Source: Parahaliea aestuarii
GTDB lineage: Bacteria; Pseudomonadota; Gammaproteobacteria; Pseudomonadales; Halieaceae
Direction: 5' to 3'
Length of the DNA: 64,000 nt
NCBI RefSeq assembly: GCF_008064635.1
Contig: NZ_VRYZ01000007.1
Coordinates: forward strand, 186,001-250,000
Shown: piece after piece, positions 1 through 8,851 of the stretch
Layout of the letters: each line of letters starts with the position of its first letter
How positions within the stretch are numbered: position 1 is the first letter of the stretch
Notes under the pieces: generated by a model
The model's input: the letters and a program-made list of their open reading frames with translations, nothing else
What the model was told of the DNA's origin: nothing
Databases searched by the model: none
Position numbers and translations under genes: made by a program

Positions 1-25
1 GGGGCGCTACGCTTCGGAGACGGAC

Positions 26-1609
26 TTAGCTGGAAGTCACGTAGGAGTGCTCGATGATACGACCGTAGGTGGCGGCCGGGTTGCTCGGGAAGTTACGTTC
101 CCAGGCTACAAAGCCGATCTTCGGAATCTCATTCTTGACAACATCAGTGGTATCACAAACGTAGGCAGCAATCGCAGTTGCAATCGCAGCCGAGCCGTTA
201 GCGATGTTCACGCCTGCACTGCCAGCAGTTGCTTCACAAACTGCCTGAGTTTTGGCTAAGGAACTTGCTACAGACAACTCGGCCCAACCAAAGTTTGCGC
301 CTTCGGGAGTCTCAACCACAATATCGGAGTTCTCGCTGCCCAGTACGGGCGCATCGCCCCACTGAACCACGTTCACTTCGAAGGGCAGTTCAGTCTGAAC
401 TACGGCGCCCGGGATCTGCGGAGAAACTACCAGGCCGCCTTCCGGCTGGGAGATAGTCTGCTCTTCACGATCGTAGACATCGAAGGTGGCAATCGCAGGA
501 ATATCACGGTTGTCACAGCCAGTCACTGTCAGCGGGGTATCGGTGCCAGGACCACCAGTCGCACCGAAAGTCGCGCCAGGAGCACAAACCACCTTGTTCT
601 CGCCTTCCAGACCAGCGGTCATCAGCTGGGCGAAGTAGGCCGGCAGATTGAGCATGGTGTACTGACCGGGGAAGGTGATAACCCAGTCGGTGTTCACGTT
701 CAGGGCCGTGTTGGCGGACCAGTCGTTGATCACTGACTCGCCACCCAGGTTGGCACGCAGCATCTGGAAGCGGTCGTTTTCATTGCCGCCCGCAGCTTGG
801 GGGATACCGCCGGCCAGGTCAGGGTAGTCGAAGCCCAGCAGGTCGCCGCTGAACAGACCAGACTGCTGGTTGGTGATCGCAGGCTGAGCCAGGAAGCCGG
901 TGATGTGAGTAGCGCTGTTACCGAACTCGGTGCCGCGCTCGGCATTACGCAGGAAGTAGGACACTTTCAGCGCATCGCCAGTGTCGGCGTAGGTGTTCAG
1001 ACCCAGAGTCGCTTTGGTGGAGTCCAGACGCTGAACAGAGGTCAGACCATCGATAACACCCTTCTTGGTGGTGGCAACGCCGCCACGGAAGAAGTTGTCA
1101 CGAACCGCATCACAGTCAGCCGGCACGCCATCGGAATCGTGCAGGGCAGAGGTGTAAATCGGCTGGGAATCGTCGGCGGAACCCATGCCGATGATTTCGA
1201 TGTAACCTTCATCCGCGTCTTCACGGTAGATACCGGGCATAACGAACTTGCCGTTGGTAGTAGCCGGAGCGGTACAGGAGTTATCGGTGGTATTGAACAC
1301 GACGTCGTCGCCTTCAGCCGCGATAAAGCCGGTCCATACGTCTTTCGGAGACAGAACCAGGTTAAAGTCGAGGGCGTCCATGGAGTCAGTACCACGACGC
1401 ATACGCACTTTAACAACCTGGGTCAGGTCAGAAGTGTTGGTGATGTGAACACCGGTTACGAAACCGTCGCGCACAGAGTAATAGGGGATCAGCGCCAGGT
1501 CACCCAGGTCGTTACCCGCTTTGTCTTGCGCGGAGGTAACGCCAGTGTAACCCAGAGAAGCTGCAGCAACGGCTGCGGCAATACCCAAGGGCTTAAACTT
1601 TGCATTCAT
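26..1609 (-). CDS. Secreted protein of unknown function, strongly promoted
   Basis: The 527-residue protein starts with a clear signal peptide: a Lys-containing N-region, an Ala-rich core, and likely cleavage after TSA near residue 27. The mature part is acidic and rich in Gly, Asn and Thr. It has six cysteines spread from about residue 110 to near the C-terminus, which suggests disulfides and an extracytoplasmic location. I see no transmembrane strand pattern, TonB box, catalytic motif or sorting signal. The ATG has an AGGAG ribosome site and lies about 50 nt below a near-consensus sigma-70 promoter, so high expression is likely. I do not recognise the family. A surface-layer, matrix or hydrophobic-substrate-associated protein would fit, but that is only inference. 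Confidence 0.85.
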   Translation of the reverse strand: MNAKFKPLGIAAAVAAASLGYTGVTSAQDKAGNDLGDLALIPYYSVRDGFVTGVHITNTSDLTQVVKVRMRRGTDSMDALDFNLVLSPKDVWTGFIAAEGDDVVFNTTDNSCTAPATTNGKFVMPGIYREDADEGYIEIIGMGSADDSQPIYTSALHDSDGVPADCDAVRDNFFRGGVATTKKGVIDGLTSVQRLDSTKATLGLNTYADTGDALKVSYFLRNAERGTEFGNSATHITGFLAQPAITNQQSGLFSGDLLGFDYPDLAGGIPQAAGGNENDRFQMLRANLGGESVINDWSANTALNVNTDWVITFPGQYTMLNLPAYFAQLMTAGLEGENKVVCAPGATFGATGGPGTDTPLTVTGCDNRDIPAIATFDVYDREEQTISQPEGGLVVSPQIPGAVVQTELPFEVNVVQWGDAPVLGSENSDIVVETPEGANFGWAELSVASSLAKTQAVCEATAGSAGVNIANGSAAIATAIAAYVCDTTDVVKNEIPKIGFVAWERNFPSNPAATYGRIIEHSYVTSS

Positions 1610-1666
1610 AAGAGGAGACTCCTAATGTGTTTTACTTCACAACCAAATGTAGAGATTGCTAGCGCT

Positions 1667-1694
1667 ATTATTGCTAACTGCAGCTAGCTGTCAA
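1667..1694 (-). promoter_or_regulatory. Sigma-70 promoter of the secreted protein gene
   Basis: On the minus strand a perfect -35 TTGACA (1694-1689) is followed after 16 nt by AATAAT (1672-1667), five of six matches to the -10 consensus. The start codon is at 1609, giving a leader of about 50 nt. This is the best promoter match seen in the window. Confidence 0.75.
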
Positions 1695-1705
1695 CCTGAC
1701 AACCC

Positions 1706-2155
1706 CTAAATGTTGGCACTGTACCACCACTGACCATCCACCAGCAGCCATTGCTCTCTGAAGGTAGAAGGAAGCGCGCCAAATTTAGCTGAAACCAGAG
1801 TTTGTTTGGTCGGTTTGGACATGACCCGAACCGCCACACTTGCCACAGCTGCGCCAGCATCATAGTGAACTATTTCAAGGCCTGTCAACTGCCACTCGAC
1901 CGTATAGGAAAATTGTTTCACAAACAGCTGCTTGGGAAAGGAAGCTCGGTAAGCAGGTGAAGCGTAGTCATAGGTCGCTTCAAAGTCGCGGTCGATGATC
2001 GTCTGCCAGCGCCCGCGCACACGCTCTTCCAGCTGCGCCATTTGCTCGGGGGACAGGGTCCTGGGTTGGGGTGACAGTGCGCTACAAGCCCCGAGCAGCA
2101 TGGCCACAAAGACCATGAGCAGCGCGGGCCGGTACGTGGCGGTATTGGATAACAT
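1706..2155 (-). CDS. Small lipoprotein with an NTF2-like look
   Basis: The start is placed at the ATG at 2155, which has AAGGG eight bases upstream. The open frame continues further up but looks non-coding there. The 149-residue product has a hydrophobic signal and a lipobox LGAC with Cys24, so it is a predicted lipoprotein. The mature part (residues 30-149) begins with a helix rich in Glu and Arg (residues 36-50), has a YDYASPAYR segment, and ends in alternating strands with repeated Trp. This resembles SnoaL/NTF2-type fold proteins, but no catalytic residues can be assigned. It stands alone, between the secreted protein and the sulfotransferase-like gene. Function unknown. Confidence 0.75.
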   Translation of the reverse strand: MLSNTATYRPALLMVFVAMLLGACSALSPQPRTLSPEQMAQLEERVRGRWQTIIDRDFEATYDYASPAYRASFPKQLFVKQFSYTVEWQLTGLEIVHYDAGAAVASVAVRVMSKPTKQTLVSAKFGALPSTFREQWLLVDGQWWYSANI

Positions 2156-2194
2156 ATTGAATCCCTTAACAATTAGCCCCGGAAAAGGGCAGGC

Positions 2195-2200
2195 ATTATA
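2195..2200 (-). promoter_or_regulatory. Possible -10 box of the lipoprotein gene
   Basis: A perfect TATAAT lies on the minus strand 40 bases above the lipoprotein start codon. No convincing -35 is present at 16-18 nt, so the assignment is tentative. Confidence 0.35.
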
Positions 2201-2225
2201 CGGATACCCCACCCCTGCGCATAGG

Positions 2226-2921
2226 CTAAAACGCAGCACTTGCACATTGGCGCCGCTGCCGTAGCACAAGGGCGTGTTCGTAGAGCTCCACATCCTGGCG
2301 GTGGTAGGCACGCACACGGCGGCGAAGCCCCGCGGGGATGTCCTCGGCCCGGTAACGCACTGAGGCTGCATTCAGCACCATCGGTTCCGCCTGCCGACCC
2401 AGAAACCTTGTGGAAAATTCACGCAAATCTTCTGTGTAAAACTCACTAATCCCCACGAAATCCAGAAACCGGAGGGGAAACCCGCGCAAAAATTCGCTGT
2501 AGACATTGCGCAGCTCGGGCGCCAGGCAAAAGCGTTCCAGCGTCCAGCCCTCCTCAATCACCCTGCGATGCAGGGAACTGGTGCTATCGGCATCGGGCTC
2601 GTAGTGGCGCGACCAGTAATGATAGTGAGACACCAGGCGCGCCACCGGTTCCCGCAGCCAGGTGACAAAGCGGCATTCGATATCGTCGCCCAGCAGCAGG
2701 TACTTCAGCGGCAGAAAATGGCCGTGCACACAGCGAACCGAGGCAAACGCATCCGCCCGGGCACGCAGCGCGTAATCGATCGACACCGCCAGGCGCTGAT
2801 CCGGACTGGCGGCCAGGGGGTAGTCGTCGTAATCAGCCAGGAAGCCGCCACCATAGGCATCCTCCAGAACGGCACGAAAGCTCAGCCCGGCAGTCTTGGG
2901 CATATGCACCGAGACGAGCAC
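2226..2921 (-). CDS. Sulfotransferase-like protein coupled to the T2SS operon
   Basis: This 231-residue protein opens with the 5'-phosphosulfate loop HMPKTAGLSFRAVL (residues 6-19), typical of PAPS-dependent sulfotransferases. A second region, TWLREPVARLVSHYHYW (about residues 87-103), matches the 3'-phosphate-binding motif with its Arg and Ser. It would transfer sulfate from PAPS to an unknown acceptor in the cytoplasm. The start is a GTG five bases after the gspD stop codon, so it is probably the last gene of the secretion operon and translationally coupled to it. Such a gene is not a usual T2SS component. A polysaccharide or lipid acceptor is possible, but nothing here identifies it. Confidence 0.8.
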   Translation of the reverse strand: MLVSVHMPKTAGLSFRAVLEDAYGGGFLADYDDYPLAASPDQRLAVSIDYALRARADAFASVRCVHGHFLPLKYLLLGDDIECRFVTWLREPVARLVSHYHYWSRHYEPDADSTSSLHRRVIEEGWTLERFCLAPELRNVYSEFLRGFPLRFLDFVGISEFYTEDLREFSTRFLGRQAEPMVLNAASVRYRAEDIPAGLRRRVRAYHRQDVELYEHALVLRQRRQCASAAF

Positions 2922-2926
2922 AGGTT

Positions 2927-5110
2927 TTACTCTTCTGGCTGGGCCGGGCCGCGAATCAATTCCAGCGCACGCACCCGGGAACGCAGTTCGCGGCTGACGT
3001 CGCGCAGCTCCGATTCACTGGAGATGACACGCGGGGTAATGATCACGATCAACTCGGTGCGGCGGCTGGAGCTGTTGGTGGTACCAAACAGTGCGCCGAC
3101 CACCGGCAGTCGATGCAGGAAGGGTACCCCGGAATCGGTTTCCGATGAATTCTCACGAATCAGGCCGCCCAGCACCACGGCCTCGTCCGAGCGCACCGCC
3201 ACACGGCTTTTGATATTGCGTTCGAGAAAGGTGGTCTGGCCGGTTGCATCATCTGGCGCACCCACGTCAGTGACCGACTGCTCCACGTCCATGGTCACCA
3301 GGCGCCCGGCGTTGACGGAGGGCTTCACCGTCAGCTTGACCCCGGTATCGCGGTACTGGAAGTTCTCCGTCACTGTGCCCCCTTCCTGGACAAAGGACCC
3401 CTGTCGAACCGGCACCTGGTCGCCCACGTGAATGTAGGCCTCGTGGTTATCCAGCACCATCACCGATGGCGTGGAGATCACATTCACCAGCTGGTCCTTG
3501 GCCAGGGCATTCAGAACCGCGCGGATATCCCCCAGGGAATCGCTGATGGCATAAGAGAAGCCGTTGGCGATTGCCGGCCCGACGCCGGCATTACCCGCCA
3601 ACTGGCCGACGCCGGTGTAACCGTCGCCAACGCCGCCGTTGAAGGTCCACTCCAGGCCGTACTGCAGCTCGTCCGTCAGTTGTACCTCGAGAATGCTGGC
3701 CTCGATGATCACCTGGGTCGCCACCACGTCGAGACGCTGCAGTGCGTCAGCGATGATGTCGAACTGCTTGCCCGTGGAGTAGATCATCAGGGCATTGTTC
3801 TCGTCGTCAGCCACCACGCGAACGTCATCGATCTCGGGATTGCCCGAGTCGACCACCGCGGCAACTCCGCCAGTACTGCCGCCGCTGCTGCCCGGGCCGG
3901 TATTGCTGAAGGCGTCGGGCCCGCTCAGGCCTTCGCCGCCGATCGATTCCGTACTCATCCCGGGCGCGACCCCGCCCTGCCCGAAGGAGGAAGCGGAGCC
4001 ACCTGAGCCGCCGCTGCCGCCACTGCTACTGGCGCCGGTATAGATGCTCTGCAGCAAATCCGCCAGGCGGGTCGCAGTGGTATTCTGCACCGGATAGACA
4101 TAGAGGCGCTTGGCAAAGTTATCGTCCGGCGCGGCATCGAGGCGCTTGATCCACTGGTCGACGGTATCGAGATAGTGCGCGCGCGGCGTTACGACCATCA
4201 GGCTGTTGAGTCGCTTGATCGGGATAATCTTCACCAGTTGTGCGAAATCACCCTTCTCCCCGCCCGAATTGAGCATGCCGTTCAGCACTTCTGCGGTTTC
4301 CTCGACCCCGCTGTGTTCCAGCGGAAACAGGCCCACCGACATGCCTTTGAGCATATCGACATCAAAGGTGTTCACCATATCCAGCCAGCCGCTGAGCTGG
4401 GTCTGGGTACCGGCCAGCATCAGCAGGTTGCGCACGTTATCCACGCGCAGGAAGGCGGACTCTTCCGCTACCGGCGCCAGAATCTCGGCCATATTGGCGG
4501 CGCTGATATAGCGCAGGGGTACCACAATGGTGCTGAAGCCGGTTCCCCGGTTGCCGGCGCTGGAGAGCTCGGGCGACAGCCGTGTAGCCTGTTGCGAGCC
4601 GGTCACGATATAGCGCCCCTGACTGTCGCGCACCATCAGCACGTTGTTGGCTTTAAGCAGGGATTCCAGCACCTGCAGCAACTGGTCGCGGGGTATTGGC
4701 GTGCGACTGCGCAGGGTGACCTTGCCCTGCACGGGGTGATCGACGATGTAGTCCAGACCGAGAATATCGCCCATCACCGCGTGCAGTACCTCGCCCAGCG
4801 GCGCCTCCTCGAAATTGAGGCTGACGGCGTCGCCAATCAGCTTGGCCTGCTCGGCCTTCTTCGGCGGATTAAACTGGCGGTCGGTGCCCCGGTACATTAC
4901 CGGGTCAACCCGGTCACGCTCCTGAGCCTGCATTTCAGCCAGTTCGCTGGCGGACCGGGCGACACCCTTGGGCGGGGACTCGCTGCCCGCCGGCACATCC
5001 GCATCCGGCAACTGCGGCGCAGAGCCCTTGTACTGGTTCTCGAACAACGCACAACTGCTCAGGCAAAGCGTGAGCAGCAGCGGCGTAACGACCCGCGGAA
5101 ATATATGCAT
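2927..5110 (-). CDS. gspD: Type II secretion secretin GspD (lipoprotein type)
   Basis: GspD forms the outer-membrane ring that lets folded exoproteins out. The 727-residue protein starts at the ATG at 5110, with AAGGAA about eight bases upstream. It has a lipobox ending LSSC (Cys20), so it is probably lipid-anchored like XpsD. The N0 domain starts near residue 90 (AVSLNFEEAPLGEVLHAV), N1-N3 domains follow, and a Gly/Ser-rich linker sits inside N3. The secretin core includes VISTPSVMVLDN and VGDQVPVRQG, and ends with TELIVIITPRVI. It is the last structural gene of the operon, 22 bp after gspN/C. There is no pilotin gene nearby. Confidence 0.95.
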   Translation of the reverse strand: MHIFPRVVTPLLLTLCLSSCALFENQYKGSAPQLPDADVPAGSESPPKGVARSASELAEMQAQERDRVDPVMYRGTDRQFNPPKKAEQAKLIGDAVSLNFEEAPLGEVLHAVMGDILGLDYIVDHPVQGKVTLRSRTPIPRDQLLQVLESLLKANNVLMVRDSQGRYIVTGSQQATRLSPELSSAGNRGTGFSTIVVPLRYISAANMAEILAPVAEESAFLRVDNVRNLLMLAGTQTQLSGWLDMVNTFDVDMLKGMSVGLFPLEHSGVEETAEVLNGMLNSGGEKGDFAQLVKIIPIKRLNSLMVVTPRAHYLDTVDQWIKRLDAAPDDNFAKRLYVYPVQNTTATRLADLLQSIYTGASSSGGSGGSGGSASSFGQGGVAPGMSTESIGGEGLSGPDAFSNTGPGSSGGSTGGVAAVVDSGNPEIDDVRVVADDENNALMIYSTGKQFDIIADALQRLDVVATQVIIEASILEVQLTDELQYGLEWTFNGGVGDGYTGVGQLAGNAGVGPAIANGFSYAISDSLGDIRAVLNALAKDQLVNVISTPSVMVLDNHEAYIHVGDQVPVRQGSFVQEGGTVTENFQYRDTGVKLTVKPSVNAGRLVTMDVEQSVTDVGAPDDATGQTTFLERNIKSRVAVRSDEAVVLGGLIRENSSETDSGVPFLHRLPVVGALFGTTNSSSRRTELIVIITPRVISSESELRDVSRELRSRVRALELIRGPAQPEE

Positions 5111-5132
5111 TCCTTTCGTTCCTTGGTCCCGA

Positions 5133-5801
5133 TTATCTCCGGCCACCCAGCACCAGACCATCTTCCTCGGGGACAGTGGTCTGAACTGCATTGCCGGTAT
5201 CCGGTTGGTTCCCGGCCGCCTCGGCGGCGGGCTCCGGTTGACTGACGGCGGTGATCCCGGTGTCGGTACGCTTGAGCACCACGGTCCAGGAATCACCGTT
5301 ATTATTCAGTGTGGCGCGGCCACCCTCGATTTTCCCGAGCACCCAGCCTTCGATGTTATCGTCGAGGTAGAGTCGCTGTAGTTTGTTCTTGTGCAGCGCG
5401 ATAACGCCCTGCATATCACCCGCGCCAAAGACCCCGACAATTTTCAGGTCGGGCCGCTTGGTACTCGCCTTCTTCTCCGGCTCGGGCTGCTGCGCCACTA
5501 CGGGCTCCGCTTCCAGTGGCCGGCGACTGGGGAAGAACAGTGGCCGGGCGCGAATCGCGGCGCTCTGCTCGCCATTCACCCTGGCGCGCTCTTCAATGCT
5601 GCCAACCACCAGCGAATCGGCCGCAGGCGCCACCGGATCCGGATTCGGCGGCAACAGCAAGTCCGCCGCCGTCAGGGCCAACTGCAGCAGTAACACCGCC
5701 GCAACCACCAGTACAGCCAACTCCAGGCGGCGCTCGGTCAACAGCGGATCCGACAGACCCCGGTAGCGGGACTGGATTACACGCAGGTTAAGCCCACTCA
5801 T
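5133..5801 (-). CDS. Type II secretion protein N/C (XpsN-like, GspC role)
   Basis: The 222-residue inner-membrane protein has one transmembrane segment (about residues 26-46), a Pro-rich spacer, and an HR-type domain (about 118-175) containing LKIVGVFGAGDMQGVIAL and LGKIEGGRATLNNNG. The HR domain of GspC proteins binds the secretin N0 domain and links the inner and outer platforms. There is no C-terminal PDZ domain. The gene sits between gspM and gspD, in the order known for Xanthomonas xps, where XpsN does the GspC job. Its ATG overlaps the gspM stop as ATGA. Calling it GspC or GspN is partly a naming question. The role is clear from domain and position. Confidence 0.85.
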   Translation of the reverse strand: MSGLNLRVIQSRYRGLSDPLLTERRLELAVLVVAAVLLLQLALTAADLLLPPNPDPVAPAADSLVVGSIEERARVNGEQSAAIRARPLFFPSRRPLEAEPVVAQQPEPEKKASTKRPDLKIVGVFGAGDMQGVIALHKNKLQRLYLDDNIEGWVLGKIEGGRATLNNNGDSWTVVLKRTDTGITAVSQPEPAAEAAGNQPDTGNAVQTTVPEEDGLVLGGRR

Positions 5802-6364
5802 CCGTTTTGCCTCAGCGCCAGGATTTGCAGCGTCGCCGTAATCTCCTGGGTGTCCGGTGCGCCGCGCGCCGCGCGCCCGCGGGAGGGGTAGACCTCCATC
5901 GACTCCACCATCAGCAGCGGGTGGTAATTGGACAACTCCGCCAGGGCTATATCGAGTGCATCGACCCCGCCAACCACGGTCACCTTCACCGGGATGTGTT
6001 CCAGTTCGTCATCTTCCCGCGAAGGCAGCATCTGGCTACTGCTGATCGTCATGCCCGCGTCGGCGAAGATATCGCGAACATTCTTCTGCAGGGAAGCGGC
6101 GACCGAGGCCCGGTCGTCGGTCACCGGGTACACCAGGCCGAGCACCCCCGAGTCCACCTGGGCGGCCGCTTCCGTAAGCACCGATTCCTGATTCTTCAAA
6201 CCCATGAGGCGGGCCACCCGCGGCTCCAGGCGCTCAATCTCTCCCTGGTAGTCGCCGCGCATGCCCAGCAAACTGAAAATGAGCATCAACAGCAACACCA
6301 GCGGCAATGCCAGTGTCAGCAGCACAAATATGGCGTCGCGGGGGTTGTCGCGAAACCAGTTCAT
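5798..6364 (-). CDS. gspM: Type II secretion platform protein GspM
   Basis: The 188-residue protein has a short cytoplasmic N-terminus and one long hydrophobic segment (about residues 11-34). A coiled-coil stretch (about 40-75) and a periplasmic ferredoxin-like domain follow. This is the GspM/PilO-like plan. It dimerises with GspL in the inner-membrane platform. The gene overlaps gspL by four bases upstream and gspN/C by four bases downstream, so the three are translationally coupled. Sequence conservation in this family is low. The call rests on topology, size and operon position. Confidence 0.88.
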   Translation of the reverse strand: MNWFRDNPRDAIFVLLTLALPLVLLLMLIFSLLGMRGDYQGEIERLEPRVARLMGLKNQESVLTEAAAQVDSGVLGLVYPVTDDRASVAASLQKNVRDIFADAGMTISSSQMLPSREDDELEHIPVKVTVVGGVDALDIALAELSNYHPLLMVESMEVYPSRGRAARGAPDTQEITATLQILALRQNG

Positions 6365-7386
6365 GCCCCCTGCTCCTCGCGCAATCGAATCGTCACGTAA
6401 AATTGCTCGAGCCCGGTGTTGCCGAGCTTGGTAATGCCGCCCTGCTCGGCCGACACTTCGGAAAAGGCCGGCACCGATGTCAGCTTTTCTATCACTGAGG
6501 CGGCGTCGGTAGAGCGGCCACGCAGGCGCATCTCTGTCCCGCGCACTGAAAGTTCGACAATGTGTGCGTCGTCACCGAGCAGGCCTGTCAGCCTGGCCAG
6601 CTCCACATGGGGATTGGGGTACTGGCGGGAGACTTTGTCCACGCTGGTGATGGTCTGGTTGGCCGCGGCCAGCAGTTCGCGATATTCGGCGGCTTCGCGC
6701 GTCTCTGCGGTGACGCGCTCGGACAGCTCGCGGTACTGCTGCATCTCCATGAATTTGCCGCCCACGGAGACCAGCAGAATTGCCAGCAGCAGCAGAACTG
6801 CCATCACTACAAATCCGCCCATGCGCAGCAGGCGACGCTTGTAGCGCGCCAGGCGATGCCCCTCGCCAAAGCCGCGCAACACGATCGGGCGCTCTCCCGA
6901 CTGCGCCCAGACCTCGCGCTCATTTACATCGTGGATGTCGTAGCGGGAACCGAGGTAGGTCATGGCGGCGCTGAGGGAGGTGATGGCAAGCTGCACTTGC
7001 AGCGACGTATCGTTGCGCGCAAGCAGACTCCAGCCCGATGCCGTGTCCTGGGCGGGGAAGGGACTGTTGCTGCTGACCTCCAGCGCCATTACAGCGTCGA
7101 GTTCGGCTTCCGCGGCTCGCGGCAGGCGCAGGGTTCGAAACAGCACCAGCGATTCGGGCAACAGGATGGCCCGGCACTCGGCCTGCTGCGCCGCTACCGG
7201 AACACCGCTGTGGAAGCACTGCGCGCCGGATTCGCCCTGCAACTCCACCACTTCATCCAGGCGCGCGCGCACCGGCGAGTGATCGCCCCACAGGAACTCC
7301 GCCCAGGCGCGCTGCCAGTACTGGCCGAGATGCCTGACGTCGTAGCCAAACAGCTGCCATTGTTGACCGGTGGTTTCGACGTTCAA
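6361..7386 (-). CDS. gspL: Type II secretion protein GspL (PilM/PilN-like)
   Basis: GspL recruits the GspE ATPase to the membrane. The 341-residue protein has an actin-like cytoplasmic domain (about residues 10-175), a transmembrane segment (about 188-210) and a periplasmic coiled-coil plus ferredoxin-like domain. The last part looks more like PilN than classical GspL, as in Xps systems. The start appears to be a TTG overlapping the gspK stop as TTGA, with AAAGG nine bases upstream. No in-frame ATG or GTG lies close by. That rare start may keep the level of this platform protein low. Confidence 0.88.
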   Translation of the reverse strand: MNVETTGQQWQLFGYDVRHLGQYWQRAWAEFLWGDHSPVRARLDEVVELQGESGAQCFHSGVPVAAQQAECRAILLPESLVLFRTLRLPRAAEAELDAVMALEVSSNSPFPAQDTASGWSLLARNDTSLQVQLAITSLSAAMTYLGSRYDIHDVNEREVWAQSGERPIVLRGFGEGHRLARYKRRLLRMGGFVVMAVLLLLAILLVSVGGKFMEMQQYRELSERVTAETREAAEYRELLAAANQTITSVDKVSRQYPNPHVELARLTGLLGDDAHIVELSVRGTEMRLRGRSTDAASVIEKLTSVPAFSEVSAEQGGITKLGNTGLEQFYVTIRLREEQGA

Positions 7387-8237
7387 TGCTCTGTGCCTTT
7401 ACTACCTTTTGCCAGCGCCCTTGGCGCTTCAATTCTAACCGGGTGCCAGGGCAGGTCGCTTTCGTTGCCCGGGGTCAATCGTAACCAGCGGCGACGCAAC
7501 CAGCGCTGGTCGCCGTAATGTACCACGGCGTCGACGCGAAATACGGTCTCTGAACGGGGGCTCCAGGGCACGCGCGCACCGCTGCCAATGCGGCCAAAAC
7601 CACCGCCCTGCAGGGCCTGCAATACTGTCTCCGGCATGGCAGCCCAGTTCAGAGAATCACTGCCGCCGGACACCGCCCGGATATCATCATAAATGGCATC
7701 CAGCAACGCGCGATTGAAGCCCGGCACTTTCAACAAATCCTCGGGCGACGACAGCTCCGCGGCATTCGCCATACCCAGCGCCCGGCGCCTGCCCATCGGC
7801 GAGCGCAACTCTACCACATTGTCTGCCAGCTGTTTGGCATCGCCCGCCGCCAGCCCCCCCCGGGCCACAAACAGTGCCGCCAGCAGCTGAGGCGGGGAGT
7901 TGAACACATCCACCAGGCCGGAAATGGGCACCAGGTTCACGCTCACCTGCTTGTCTCCCAGTGCAAATCGACCTTGTAGCGGCGGTTCTCCCCGGGCATT
8001 TCGCGGATCCCCGACCACCGATGTGAAGCGCGCCATCATCAGTTGTATGGCTCCGTCTCCCGCCGCCACCGCCACGGCTCGAGCTACATGGGCCTGGGCC
8101 AGCTTCGCATCCACCTTTGCCTGATACACAATGCCCGCCGCCAGCAAGGACATGGCTGCAAGGAACCAGACAACAATCGCCAGAGCAACGCCGGCTTGAC
8201 TCCCTTGTTGACGCATGACAGTTGGCCGGTATTCCAT
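7383..8237 (-). CDS. gspK: Type II secretion minor pseudopilin GspK
   Basis: GspK caps the tip of the pseudopilus. The 284-residue protein is the largest pseudopilin here, as expected. After a short Gln/Arg leader comes GVALAIVVWFLAAMSLLA (about residues 16-33), the prepilin cleavage site and hydrophobic helix. As is normal for GspK, position +5 of the mature chain is not Glu. The start ATG at 8237 overlaps the gspJ stop (ATGA). A second ATG eight codons in would give a more standard leader. A helix-rich insert with KVPGFNRALLDAIYDD follows the N-terminal domain. Confidence 0.9.
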   Translation of the reverse strand: MEYRPTVMRQQGSQAGVALAIVVWFLAAMSLLAAGIVYQAKVDAKLAQAHVARAVAVAAGDGAIQLMMARFTSVVGDPRNARGEPPLQGRFALGDKQVSVNLVPISGLVDVFNSPPQLLAALFVARGGLAAGDAKQLADNVVELRSPMGRRRALGMANAAELSSPEDLLKVPGFNRALLDAIYDDIRAVSGGSDSLNWAAMPETVLQALQGGGFGRIGSGARVPWSPRSETVFRVDAVVHYGDQRWLRRRWLRLTPGNESDLPWHPVRIEAPRALAKGSKGTEH

Positions 8238-8851
8238 CAGCGCGGCACTTCCATGATCAAGTCGGGCCAGTAACGGCCACGCGTGCTGATCCGCATACGC
8301 ACCAGCGCGGGTGTGGTGCCGGCGTCCAGTTCCGCCTGCCAGTCCTCACTGAATCCGGTGCGGTAGGCGAGCTCGAATGCCTGCACACCCGCAATCAGGC
8401 GACGCGATGATGCCCCCTCCCAATCCAGGTCATGGGTGCTCATGGATACCGGCAACCATTGCAGCGTCAGCTCATCGTCCAGCTGCACCACACGCAGCAG
8501 GTAATTGCCACCGAAGCTCTCGCCGAACTTTATGTTCGCCTTCCACTCCAGGGATTTGGCACTGCCGCGAAAGAATGACCCTTCATCGACTCCGCCGCCA
8601 AGGGTCAGGCCACTGGCATTCAGGCCAATAGATGCCGCCCCCAACTGGTCCCGCAGAAAACTGCTGACCGTGCGCACCTCATCGATGCGCTCGATGGTGC
8701 GGTCGAGGGTAGCCTGGGTGGTACCAAAGGTTCTCAGGGCAGTGATCGTAGACAGCAGTATGAGCGACAGGATCGCCAGCGCGACCATGACTTCGACCAG
8801 CGTGAATCCCCGCATCGGCCCCATCGTGCGTGGAGGCAGGTCAACACTCAT
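8237..8851 (-). CDS. gspJ: Type II secretion minor pseudopilin GspJ
   Basis: The start is placed at the ATG at 8851, which overlaps the gspI stop as ATGA. The frame is open for 50 more codons upstream, inside gspI. The 204-residue protein has a leader ending RG followed by FTLVEVMVALAILSLILLS, with Glu at +5, the type IV prepilin signature. The globular part contains paired strands and LQWLPVSMSTHDLDWEG. GspJ forms the tip complex with GspI and GspK. It needs a prepilin peptidase (GspO/PilD), which is not in this window. Confidence 0.9.
   Translation of the reverse strand: MSVDLPPRTMGPMRGFTLVEVMVALAILSLILLSTITALRTFGTTQATLDRTIERIDEVRTVSSFLRDQLGAASIGLNASGLTLGGGVDEGSFFRGSAKSLEWKANIKFGESFGGNYLLRVVQLDDELTLQWLPVSMSTHDLDWEGASSRRLIAGVQAFELAYRTGFSEDWQAELDAGTTPALVRMRISTRGRYWPDLIMEVPR

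Noticed and set aside
797-1687. 296-codon open frame opposite the first secreted protein
   Set aside because: Antisense shadow without a ribosome site. The minus-strand gene has a signal peptide, promoter and ribosome site.
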